Positions 22,162 through 31,748 of a stretch of 64,000 bases of DNA are shown piece by piece (position 1 is the first letter of the stretch; every line of letters starts with the position of its first letter). The notes beneath the pieces are model-generated. The model was not told where the DNA came from. It did not search any database and saw only the letters and a program-made list of their open reading frames with translations. Position numbers and translations under genes: made by a program. The stretch is from Pyropia yezoensis. Its lineage: Eukaryota > Rhodophyta > Bangiophyceae > Bangiales > Bangiaceae. The stretch is taken from positions 11,771,777-11,835,776 of the forward strand of contig CM020619.1 in assembly GCA_009829735.1 (NCBI GenBank), given 5' to 3'.

Positions 22162-22719
22162 GTGAGTTCCAAATCAGGTTCCGAATATTCTTCCTCGGCT
22201 GTGGCGGCCGCGTCGGCATCCTCCGGCACGACGGCCCGCAACACGGTGGCCACGTCACGTGGAAACCCTGAGACCCGCGCACCCCCGACGACCCGCGCAC
22301 CCCCGACGATCCGCGGCGCTGGTACAGCGCGCGGCTTGTCGGCACGCGGCAGTCCGTCCGCACGCGGCCCCGTGGGAGGGCACCACCACCCGGGGGCACG
22401 CAGCCCCCCGGCGGGCGCCTTCTCCACCTCCACCCAGGCGGCCCCCCCGCACCTATCCCTGCTGGGGCGGACCGCCCCCAAGCCCCCCCTCTCGGGCAAG
22501 GGCAAGGGCCCTGCCTCGGCGGGCACAGCGGCCCGGACGAACCGGCGCCTGCTGCTACCCCCGCAGGAACCGGCGCGCCGTTTCATCGCACCGCCCCCCC
22601 CGCTGATTGGGCACATTAAGCCGACCACCGCGCGGGCGGTGGAACAGAGCGAACAGCGCCGAATCGCCAAGGCCTGCCGCATCCCACTGGGCACACACCA
22701 GTGTAAGCCCTGCGGTGTG
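22162..22719 (+). pseudogene. truncated copy of the zinc-finger gene (unit 1)
   Basis: The open frame begins near 22162 with no in-frame ATG; a CAG just before it could be a splice acceptor, so this may be an internal exon. It encodes a long Ala/Pro/Arg/Thr-rich disordered segment (APPTTRAPPTIRG and similar), then PLIGHIKPTTARAVEQ and the first Cys pair of a zinc finger (CKPC), where the tandem-duplication junction cuts it. The frame then runs by chance into the start of unit 2. It has lost both complete fingers and is most likely a by-product of the duplication. Confidence 0.5.
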
Positions 22720-24779
22720 GCGCGCCAGGACTGGATTCCTTGTGGCATGGACGCCACCAGCTCGTGATGGTGCGCTAGTATCGTCCCTAGTGAGGTTCGC
22801 TGCTTGAGTGCTGCTGCCGACATGTGCTTCGAGATCCTGTGGTCTCCGTCTATTTGTGTGCTACCCTTGATCCCCTACGGGCTGTTGACGTCGCCCATCA
22901 CAGCCCATCCGTTCACCCTGTTGCTACCCTTCCCCGTCCTTGATTGTATTCACCATGTTCGACATTCCCCCGACCAGGGAAGAGCTCGACTGTCTGATAT
23001 GCGGCTTCTCTGCCAGATTGTAAGGATTTGCCCATGAAATCGCCACCCGGAACCCAGGGGATATGGACTGGGACCTCTCCTTACATGTCCGGCCCCGATA
23101 ACTCCCCCCAAGACACATCAATTCCCCACTACCCTGGGCGACACCACGCTGTATCCCTGACATTTTGCGGACGTCGGCCGACCGCACGAAAGCCGCCGTC
23201 GACGCACTGTCGGAACCCTGTCATGGACGTCGAAACTCGACAGCGAGGAGCGAGTGACATCGTCCACCAACCACGGGCGGACATCCCCGTCTGTGCTGCC
23301 TGAATTCTATTCTCTGCGCTCCTTGAAAGCTGGCATCAAGGACCAGTCACATGATTCACCGACACTGAGGACACCGCACATCCTCGCTGGCGGCTGAGTG
23401 CGATATGACTGGCTCGCCGGCTTTTGGATTGATTGAATTCGGCCAGCTGGTTGGTGACTGGCTGGCCGGTCAAGGGATTGATTGAATTTGGCCTTGCTGG
23501 CCCTTACAGCCAGTCGGACCTTCTGGCCGACCGGCGTGTGGAGCCGGCTGGTGGGGCGCGCTGGGCGCCATCCACGGGACCCCTTCGTTTCGGGGCAAAC
23601 TGGGGCTGCACTCCTTTAGTGCGCACGCCCGCCCATGCTTTGTTCTGAGAGACATGCTTTGTTTTTGGACCGTTCTGTGCCTACCGGCGGTGCGATGGGG
23701 AAACGCATGCTTTGGGGCACCTCGGGTGCCCCGACGCGAGTATATAGTGCGTGAGTGTCGGCGCCACCGAGGGAGACGAGAGGGGAACAACAGACACAGA
23801 CCAAAGACACTGTTTACCTTTTGTACCCTCGATCCCCACCGACGTCGCGCCCATCTTCTTCCCCAGACCCACCCCCGTCGAGACCACCGTCCTCTTCCCC
23901 GTGCCCCGCCGCCCCATTGGCTCGCAAGGCCCGCTGACACCCCCACGAGTACGTTGAGGGCTCCCCGGTTTTAGGTGGGTCCTCACATGTGGTAGCTTCC
24001 GATTGTTCGACTTTCTACCTGGCGGTGACTGCGATTCCGTGCGTGATTTGGACCTCCCTGCGATTGTGACGTCGTGTTGCCCCCTGCGTTCGGCTTGCCA
24101 CGGGCATTGTAATACGAACGCAGTGGGTTCCACGAATCACACCGAAAGAATATTTCCCTGACACTGCCATCGCGCTTGATGTCACGGAATTTTTCTTTTT
24201 GGTCAACCGATTGTTGAATCCCAGTGAGTTCCAAATCAGGTTCCGAATATTCTTCCTCGGCTGTGGCGGCCGCGTCGGCATCCTCCGGCACGACGGCCCC
24301 GCAACACGGTGGCCACGTCACGTGGAAACCCTGAGACCCGCGCACCCCCGACGACCCGCGCACCCCCGACGATCCGCGGCGCTGGTACAGCGCGCGGCTT
24401 GTCGGCACGCGGCAGTCCGTCCGCACGCGGCCCCGTGGGAGGGCACCACCACCCGGGGGCACGCAGCCCCCCGGCGGGCGCCTTCTCCACCTCCACCCAG
24501 GCGGCCCCCCCGCACCTATCCCTGCCGGGGCGGACCGCCCCAAGCCCCCCCTCTCGGGCAAGGGCAAGGGCCTCCTTCGGCGGGCACAGCGGCCCGGACG
24601 AACCGGCGCCTGCTGCTACCCCCGCAGGAACCGGCGCGCCGTTTCATCGCACCGCCCCCCCCGCTGATTGGGCACATTAAGCCGACCACCGCGCGGGCGT
24701 GGAACAGCGCGAACAGCGCCGAATCGCCAAGGCCCGCCGCATCCCACTGGGCCCACACCAGTGTAAGCCCTGCGGTGTG
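22720..24779 (+). repeat. 2.06 kb tandem duplication, unit 2
   Basis: Second copy, about 2060 bp, nearly identical to unit 1. Differences are a handful of substitutions and short length changes, mostly in the GC-rich coding part at 24290-24720. Past 24779 the sequence continues into the rest of the zinc-finger gene, which unit 1 lacks. Confidence 0.93.
23635..23746 (+). promoter_or_regulatory. promoter-like module, unit 2
   Basis: The same three ATGCTTTG boxes, hairpin (23714-23732) and TATATA (23741-23746), each shifted by 2062 from unit 1 and unchanged. This copy would drive the zinc-finger gene that retains both fingers. Confidence 0.5.
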
Positions 24780-24965
24780 ACGTGCAACAGCCTATCGGTG
24801 TTGCGCGACCATCGCAACTCACGTCGGCATCGCAATACTGTCAACCGCCCTTCCACTCTCCCACGTTGCGATCCCTGTGGGCGTGAATTTGATTCGGTGG
24901 TTCAATTTGAAAGCCACTTGCGTGGCAAGGCGCACCACCGCCAGCTGGCGCGGGGCACCGATTGA
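24224..24965 (+). CDS. two-finger U1-type (C2H2) zinc-finger protein (unit 2)
   Basis: The C-terminal part, open from 24699 to the stop at 24963-24965, has two fingers of identical spacing, C-x2-C-x12-H-x5-H, at 24762-24830 and 24867-24935. That spacing is typical of U1-like/zf-met/JAZ fingers, which often bind double-stranded RNA or act in splicing factors. The N-terminal Pro/Ala/Arg-rich segment matches unit 1 but is not continuous in one frame here, so either two short indels are real or the sequence is imperfect in this GC-rich stretch. The true start is unknown because no ATG precedes the frame, and a splice acceptor near 24222 is possible. A retroelement gag starts only 344 bp downstream. 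Confidence 0.55.
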
Positions 24966-25308
24966 CAACCTCCATTGATCTACCGCGAGAGCCCGACTTT
25001 TCCCCTCTGATCTCCCCCCCGCGTGAGAATCCGACGAAACCGACTCGGGCCCGAGCGCGGAAGCCGACCAAAAATCCGATTGCGCGCCCTCGAGCGATTT
25101 GCTCGTGATTGGATTTAACGAAAAAGTGTTGCACGCTGTTGATCTCGTCACCGCGATCCCTTGGCACTTGACCAATTGTCGCGCGCCACTACGTTGCTTG
25201 ACCAAATTTCTTACACAAATCTATCCGGAGTTCGACTGGGCATTTCTTGTAAGTCCAGGGCGCTCTGTCCTGTGAAATTGTAACTCCTGGAGTTAACTCC
25301 TGGAAACG
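24966..25308. other. spacer between the zinc-finger gene and family II gag
   Basis: No coding frame stands out. It ends in a short direct repeat (AACTCCTGG twice, 25282-25303) right before the gag ATG. If family II has a 5' LTR here, neither its boundaries nor a primer-binding site can be recognised. Confidence 0.35.
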
Positions 25309-26253
25309 ATGGACCCCTCGAGTATTGCTGGCGGGACCCCGGTCACTTCTGGGTCGACATCCGGCACCCCCAGTGTCGAGGCATGGAATCAGCTTACGAC
25401 ATTTGTGACGCAAATGCGTGACGAGCTCGAGGCACACAAGGTGGAATTGGAAGACACGAAGCAGCAGCTCGCCGAGACCAAGGCGAAAGCAGCCCGCGAG
25501 AACGCAAAACCCGCGCGGCCGAACAAGCCCGGGCTTTTCTCTGGCAAACCCGGGACCATTGAAGCGTGGTGCTCCCACATGGACTCCTACGTCCGGCTGA
25601 GTGAACCCGCCGAAGCGTGTCGTGTCGCTTGCACCTATCTCGATGGAGAAGCGTTCAACTGGTGGCATACCTATAGTCAGACTACAGACGTTTCGAGCTG
25701 GGACGCCTTCCGTGCTGCACTCATCCGGCGCTTCAGTCCCCTGAACAAGACGCAGGCGGCACGGGACAAGCTGCACGCATGGCGACAGATTAAGGACGTC
25801 GGGACGTTTAACAAGACTTTCCTGAGCGTCGTCGTGGACATCCCAAACATCACTGAAGCGGAAAAGATTGACCGCTACACGCGAGGTCTGAAGCACATCT
25901 GGCAGGCACTGTGCCTCAAGAACTACACTGAACTCGAGCCTCCAATGACAGACGCCCTGCGCGTAGAAGCTGCCAAGGCTGGAGCCTCGCGCTTCACGAA
26001 CAACCTCAGCAGCACCTCTGGGAAGCCGTCTGCGACGGGTGTCGTCCCCATGGACATTTCCAGCATCAAGGTCGAGAAGCTCACGCCGAGAAGCGCCAGC
26101 GCTGTATGCGCGAGGGACTCTGCCTACGCTGTCGCGAAAAGGGGCACCTGGCAAAGGACTGCCCAAAAGGCCAGCGGAACTGAAGCAGCAACCGTCGTCA
26201 ACAACGGTGAAAGATGCTCCTTTGGTTCCGGAAAACAAATCGTCACCCTTTGA
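25309..26253 (+). pseudogene. gag: gag of family II element (fossil)
   Basis: An ATG at 25309 opens a frame of 314 codons. Residues about 15-65 form a charged coiled coil (MRDELEAHKVELEDTKQQLA). A retrotransposon gag core follows, with FSGKPGTIEAWCSHMDSYV, YLDGEAFNWWHTY and WDAFRAALIRRFSPLNK, a pattern typical of Ty3/gypsy capsids. A CCHC-type zinc-knuckle region lies near 26100-26170 but is damaged in this copy. The next 190 bp encode protease-like sequence with a DDGSPST motif. It differs from family I gag throughout. Confidence 0.75.
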
Positions 26254-26440
26254 AGGCCCGCGTCTCGGGCTACTGCTTTCTACTGCTTCTGTCAATGGCC
26301 ATGTTGTAAGGTGCTGTTCGACGACGGGTCTCCATCAACGTCGTCTCCAGCGCTCATGAAAACCCTGAATGTCAAGACCACTGAAACGGACTTCGCGAAA
26401 ACGTGCCCGATGGACGTTCCCACGTACTCGCTGAAACCAT

Positions 26441-26940
26441 NNNNNNNNNNNNNNNNNNNNNNNNNNNNNNNNNNNNNNNNNNNNNNNNNNNNNNNNNNNN
26501 NNNNNNNNNNNNNNNNNNNNNNNNNNNNNNNNNNNNNNNNNNNNNNNNNNNNNNNNNNNNNNNNNNNNNNNNNNNNNNNNNNNNNNNNNNNNNNNNNNNN
26601 NNNNNNNNNNNNNNNNNNNNNNNNNNNNNNNNNNNNNNNNNNNNNNNNNNNNNNNNNNNNNNNNNNNNNNNNNNNNNNNNNNNNNNNNNNNNNNNNNNNN
26701 NNNNNNNNNNNNNNNNNNNNNNNNNNNNNNNNNNNNNNNNNNNNNNNNNNNNNNNNNNNNNNNNNNNNNNNNNNNNNNNNNNNNNNNNNNNNNNNNNNNN
26801 NNNNNNNNNNNNNNNNNNNNNNNNNNNNNNNNNNNNNNNNNNNNNNNNNNNNNNNNNNNNNNNNNNNNNNNNNNNNNNNNNNNNNNNNNNNNNNNNNNNN
26901 NNNNNNNNNNNNNNNNNNNNNNNNNNNNNNNNNNNNNNNN
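26441..26940. other. assembly gap (500 N)
   Basis: Exactly 500 N between protease-like sequence on the plus strand and the C-terminal part of the antisense ORF on the minus strand. The round number suggests a placeholder, and a full pol (about 3 kb) would not fit in 500 bp. Confidence 0.99.
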
Positions 26941-28182
26941 AACAGGAAAGCTGCCTAGCTGCGGCCACCCCGGAAGCGGTGTCGCTAGCTGCACCTTGGC
27001 CGAAGAAGACTGGTAGACCACCTGCACCCAACCGGAGCCATCCCGACGCGGGCTGTTCTGGTCGGCGATCGCGTTCGAGAAGCTGCGGTCATGCACCGGC
27101 AGCCGACGCCGGCAGTCAATCATCGCCTGGAAGAGCTCCTGTACTCCTCGTCCTGGCTGCACAGGAAGTCAACGGTCAACTTGTCGACAATCCAGACCAT
27201 CAGGAGGTCGGGGAGAAACCAAAGCCGGTTGGACACCAAGACCTCGTGGAGCCAGTGGTTGGCCGCCAAGACCGTCATCTCGGAGGTGTACATCATGTAC
27301 GGGATCGAGTGGAAGAAACACTTGATCGACGCCTGAGTCAAGGCGTCCAAGAAGTACCAGGTGAAGGGGATGCTGGAAGGAGCAAACCCGACCGGGATCT
27401 CGACTTCCTGCTGCTGCGGGATGACCGGGGTAGTACGCCGCCCGGTTAGCCTTGTCCAGCTTCCAGAACTCCTGATGGTTGCAGCTCACGAGGAAGTCAC
27501 GCTGACGGCCGCGTCGCTCGCCTTGCTCCCGTGCCGGCGACAACTTGGAGTACTTCCGGGTCAGGAAAGGCGGCTCCAGAGCGACCATGCTCGGACGGGG
27601 GTCGCAGTTCAGGCTCCCCGACCCCTTGAGCGCCTCGTCCCAGACCTTGAGCGCCCGGTGGACGTACCCTTCCTCCTCTGGCCACCGGAGAACGGACGCG
27701 GACACGCGACGCTCGGTCAAGGGTAGATCCAGCACCAGCGCGAAGGGGAGATCCTCCAGACGAGCAACCCAAGAGGAACCCGAGAAGCTCTGGGAGCGGT
27801 CTTGTGCCAGGCGCATCTGGTCCGCCGTATGAAGACGAGTCTTGTCCATCTCGGTCAAGACCCCGCGCTGGAGTTCCTTGCGCCAGATGTCCAAGCAATC
27901 CTGTTGGCACTGGGCCGCGCTGGCGTTGCCGACCACCGTGGAGTAGCGCCGGCCCGCCAGAGGATCCTGCCCAAGAAGCATCTCCGGGAGACCCACCGGG
28001 GGGGTCTCGACCGGGTGCAACGCAGAAGCCGGGGGAACCCGATCCGTCCCCGCCGTGGCAACCGGCGCCGACACCGACACCCGAGGAACCGGAGGCAGGA
28101 GAGGGGCGCGAATACCCGAGTTCTCCTCCGCAACACTCGCCGCCGGAACCACGGGCCCAGCTTGGATCTTGGAACTGGACAT
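26941..28182 (-). pseudogene. antisense ORF of family II element, homologous to that of family I (fossil)
   Basis: The main frame runs from ATG 28182 (MSSSKIQAGPVV) toward 27169; further homologous sequence lies in neighbouring frames down to the gap, so this copy is broken (at least two breaks). The N-terminal about 90 residues are Pro/Ala/Val-rich. At 27420-27576 the protein has PPFL, then 23 residues, LVS, four residues, EF, ten residues, YYP, the same order and spacing as the family I protein (PPYL, 23, LVT, 4, EF, 10, YYP). Counted by eye, 14 of 52 ungapped positions are identical. A segment with AANHWLHEVL near 27250 mirrors ATQWLLEVM in family I. Function unknown; its retention in two lineages argues for a real protein. 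Confidence 0.6.
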
Positions 28183-28367
28183 GACGTCCAGACTCCGGGG
28201 GAGCGAGAGGGCCAAGGTGAAGGAGAAAGGGGGGGGGACAGAATCGGAGCAGGGGATCGTGACCGGGGTGAAAACGCTCGACCTCGGCACCGGTGTGGAC
28301 GTGCTCGAGGCTGTGCACGGTGGCACCTGGTTCGGCCCGAGGACGTGCCGGACTAGGAAGGGAGCTA

Positions 28368-28676
28368 TGTAGCGTCCCTGGCCCCGACTTGGCGCGGACC
28401 CGGGACTACAACCAGAGGGCACCAGGTGCCAGAACACGCCGCCGTGTGGTGATGGTTGGCGGCCGTGGCCCGTGCCCGGCACTGGATGCGGTGGACTACG
28501 CTATCCACACGTGAGAGAGGGATTTCTGATGGGTTTTTGCATACTTGTGAGGGACTTGATTTGAGAGAAATTGAGTGTGAGATTAGTGAGTGGGAATAGA
28601 ATTAGTAGTGATAGTGGCCCCCGACCTGACGAGGTTAGACTCGGGTCGGGGCCACTCGGGGGTATGGGGGGCTACC
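28368..28676 (+). repeat. candidate 3' LTR (part) of family II element
   Basis: TGTAGCG at 28368 follows a purine-rich stretch (AGGAAGGGAG, 28355-28364), as an LTR start follows a polypurine tract, and GGCTAC at 28671-28676 could be a worn matching end. No second copy is visible to prove it. Confidence 0.25.
28613..28656. repeat. inverted repeat / hairpin
   Basis: AGTGGCCCCCGACC (28613-28626) pairs with GGTCGGGGCCACT (28644-28656) over 13 bp with one bulged C and a 17-nt loop. It might be a transcription or 3'-end processing structure within the candidate LTR. Confidence 0.55.
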
Positions 28677-28791
28677 TGGCCAACGTGCCGAGGCTCCCCA
28701 GATGCACGTTAAGAGGGACAGCGAGGCGCCCTTGGCCCGCGCCCTCAGGAAAAAGACAACTGCGCGTTTGCTTTCCTCTTCCCCGTGTGCA

Positions 28792-29210
28792 CTACCGTGC
28801 GTATCTGTTTGCTCTGCGAGCAGGCACGTGAGGCAACTGGCATACCATTCTCGTAGTTCCCCTTTCTGTGTTACCTGTCCCTTTCCCCCGAGGGATATTG
28901 ATACGTGTCTGAAAGGATCGAGTTTTTATACCACAGTCTTGATCACTTTGGTTGATGGTCATGAGGTTTTTGATTTCAGTTTTCTCGGGGATGGCTTTGA
29001 CGGTCTTAACCAGCACGCGACTAAAAAGGTTTTGATTGGGGGCGTGCTTGTCGGGAGCATCTTGTGGCTGCCTGGAAAGGGCATCAGCCACGGGATTTGA
29101 AGGGCTCTTGATGGGGACAATCTTGAACTGGAACTGGTCCAGAAGCTCCAGCCATTTGACTTGACGATCGTTGAGCTTTTCTTGGGTTCTTAGGTATCTC
29201 AGGGACTCAT
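28792..29210 (-). pseudogene. pol: RNase H/connection fragment of another Ty3/gypsy element (fossil)
   Basis: On the minus strand 29055-29208 encodes LNDRQVKWLELLDQFQFKI and VADALSRQPQD, the typical end of a Ty3/gypsy RNase H domain and the link to integrase. It differs from the family I equivalent (LNRWRVRLAPFNFDIEYR). The fragment is cut on its upstream side by the LTR of element 3 and trails off into unrecognised sequence on the other side. It could be a worn piece of family II or a third lineage. Confidence 0.6.
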
Positions 29211-29681
29211 TGTGGCAGTATTGACCCCCAGTTAGGAGGGCAACACGTGCCATGCAAGGGGCGGCAGGCCACTAGCCTGATCCGTTCCTCCCCCTGCATT
29301 TGGGCCCATATTCCCTAAGTTTGGGATAGTTAGCTTAGTAGTAAATCCAACTTGGATTTGAGGGGTTTTCTGCATTTATCGTCTTGAATTTTCGTGTGGC
29401 CCGGTGGGCAGGTGCTGGGGGTGGGAGATTCTGAGTGGCGAGATTCTGAGTGGACCCTGGGGGGATAAGGGGAGGGACAGCGGGGCTTGCCCTGCGTCCC
29501 CGTCCCGACCAAGAAACTGTTGGACCACACACCATCCTCTTGTTTGTCCGTGGGGGGTTTGCCCCACAACAGGGACAGAGTGTGTGCGACTTGCACTTCT
29601 TCCGGTTCCCCCGACACGGGAGGCAGCCCTGGCACACCGCCCCAACTTGGGGTGCTGTGTGTGCATGTGGTTTTTGCCACA
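29211..29681 (+). repeat. 5' LTR of element 3
   Basis: 471 bp, TGTGGCA to TGCCACA, followed by the primer-binding site TGGTGGAGCAGCAG and the hairpin leader. It lies inside a minus-strand RNase H fragment of another element. Confidence 0.94.
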
Positions 29682-29800
29682 TTTGGTGGAGCAGCAGGGG
29701 ACAGAGGTAAACTTTACCTCCGGGTGCACCCGGGTGTAGGGGGCCCTCTGTCTCAGAGGAACGGTGGTCTTGGACCGTGTCATACGGATCGTCAGCCAAC

Positions 29801-31748
29801 ATGGCTAGCTCGGACCCCCCGTCGTCCGGGGAGTACACGGGTGACGCACGTACTTCAGTGCCTTTGAATACTGGTGAGACACAGGTGGGTTTACCTGGGG
29901 TCGCAGAGGGACTAGAGGTCCCTCAAGCCAGCAGGACTGGAAGTGCGGGCGGGCAACAGGCCACCCCGACTCAGTCGGGAGTTCACTCGGGTGACACTTC
30001 TGATGTGGGTGGGCCGAAGTCTGGCCACCGTGTGGTATACTCAACGGGAACGTCCCAAGGGGTGAGGACTGTCCCCGCGGGTTCCACTCGGGTTGGAGCC
30101 AACTTTGGCTTGGAGCCGTCGCCAACTAGGCTTTCGGAGGACGGCGGACTTCCGTTGGTCGGCGATGGGCTCGCGCCCATGCCCCCGGTTGAGACCCCTG
30201 AGGAACGTGGTTACCCCTCAGGTGGACTCCCCGGAGGTGGACCGAGACTCAACTGGAGTCGTCAATCCACTCCTCGCGGAAACTGTCCGTCGGGAGGCGA
30301 CCAATGTGTTGCGGCAGACTTTGCCGGACCTGGTGGTCACGATGACGAATACTATTCTGAATCAGATTGTGGCGAGTTTGCCAGATGGCCTTAATGTCCA
30401 GACCGGATTGGGGCTTTCGAGCCCGCAGGCGCAGGGGGAATCCCTCCTCACGCCTATCTCGGGTCGCCCCGAACTGGGGGCGACACCTGTGACTCCCAAC
30501 GAGGGAGCCACACCATACTCGGTGGGGCGTACGCCCTTCATGGGGGAGTTCCCCCCGGAAACGCCGGCGGCTACACCAAGCGCGCCGCGCCGGACTACAG
30601 GCACTGAGGGTGAACTTACCCCAGTGCCACAGCGGCTGTTCCCTCAACGTGAGGTGCCGCCCAAGATTCAGGTAGCCAACCCGGTCTACCAGCGGATCTT
30701 TGACTGTGAGACCTACGCCCTCCACAACAAGTCGGTGGCGTATGGTCCTGACCAGGCCCGAGCCATGGGCCGTGCCAAGAAGAATGCACTTCATTCTTTT
30801 GGGCACAAAGCGGAGTGGGATGGAACTCCCCCCCTCCGTGTCTTTGAGTTCCTACGTCGTTTCACAAAAGCTTGTGACGACAATGCCATAAGTGAAGGCA
30901 TGGCTTTTTACATGCTACAGGAGTTTACGAAGGGCGACCTACGGACAGAACTTATGTCCGTCATGCCCAGCTCCTCAAGTGGAGGCGCTGGGGAGGTGAC
31001 GAACTATTTGGAGCTCGTCAACTGGTTGTTGAGAGCCATGGTTGATGAGGCAGCGTTGGCTTCTCAAGTCGAGGAGTTTACGCAAGCCCATCAGGAAGAG
31101 GCGGAGGACGAGTTGTCCTTTGCGGAGCGAGTCCGTAAGCTCAACAATCTTTGTGGGTTTCTTCATCCACAAGCTGTGGTGAAGAGTCGGTTTGTGGAGG
31201 GACTCCATTGGTCAGTCCGGATGGAGACCCGGGAGCATAACACTGCCCGGGCGACCCTGGCCGAGTTGGCCAAGTTCGCCTATCGCAGAGGCGAGGCCTA
31301 CCGCAAGTTGCGGGAGGAACAACGCCAGGAGCGTCAGGCCGAGTTGGCCAAGGAACGGGAGGAGGCGCGCCAGGCCAGAGAGCTACGAGAGGCACGCCGA
31401 ATCCGCAAGGAGAGGGTGGTAGCTGCCGTGGGGACTTCCCAGGGTATCCCTTCGTCTTCCCCAGTTGGGAAGACCCCTCCCGGAACAGACCATCGGTGTT
31501 GGAACTGCAACTCCGATGGACACTGGGCATATGATTGCCCCAAGTTGAGTAAACGCATCCAACAACTTGTTAGGAATGCGAGTAAGAAGTCGGCTACGAA
31601 CGAAGTACGTTCACGCCGCGAGGGTGGGTCTCGACCGGTCGTCGCGGTCGCCACACCCTCGGCGGAGGAGGCGGACACGTCGTCCTCGGACTCGTCGTCT
31701 TCCTCCCCGCCCTCAGATTCGGACGCCAAGTCGGCGGGAAACGAATGA
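29801..31748 (+). pseudogene. gag: gag of element 3 (fossil)
   Basis: The family ATG at 29801 (MASSDPPSSGEYTGD) follows the leader. The disordered N-terminal third, the helical core, the Glu/Arg-rich segment and the CCHC knuckle (CWNCNSDGHWAYDC) near 31498-31540 are all present, with about one break. It ends on the ATGA overlap with pol at 31745-31748. Confidence 0.9.

Larger units (their letters stand above)
20658..22719 (+). repeat. 2.06 kb tandem duplication, unit 1
   Basis: Bases from 20658 recur at an offset of 2062 in 22720-24779 with few differences. The unit begins GCGCGCCAGGACTGG and ends inside the first zinc-finger codons of the downstream gene (TGCGGTGTG). It contains a promoter-like module near 21573-21684 and the N-terminal part of a zinc-finger ORF. 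There are no terminal inverted repeats at the unit ends, so this looks like a segmental tandem duplication rather than a transposon. Confidence 0.93.
25309..28676 (+). mobile_element. Ty3/gypsy element, family II (fossil, with assembly gap; outer limits uncertain)
   Basis: A gag gene on the plus strand is followed by protease-like sequence, then 500 N, then a minus-strand ORF related to the antisense ORF of family I, then a candidate polypurine tract and LTR start at 28368. Gag is unlike that of family I, so this is a separate lineage. Pol is not visible; it must lie in the gap or be lost. The element is broken, with several breaks in addition to the gap, and looks older than the family I copies. 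Confidence 0.6.

Noticed and set aside
20658-24779. Tandem 2.06 kb units as a transposon or LTR pair
   Set aside because: No TG...CA ends, no target duplication, and the units abut directly; a tandem duplication explains them better.
26311-27449. Open frames spanning the second N gap
   Set aside because: Unknown residues fill most of the length; nothing can be said across the gap.
27497-28318. 273-codon Gly/Pro-rich minus-strand frame
   Set aside because: It overlaps the antisense ORF of family II in another frame. The latter has the conserved motif spacing, this one has none.
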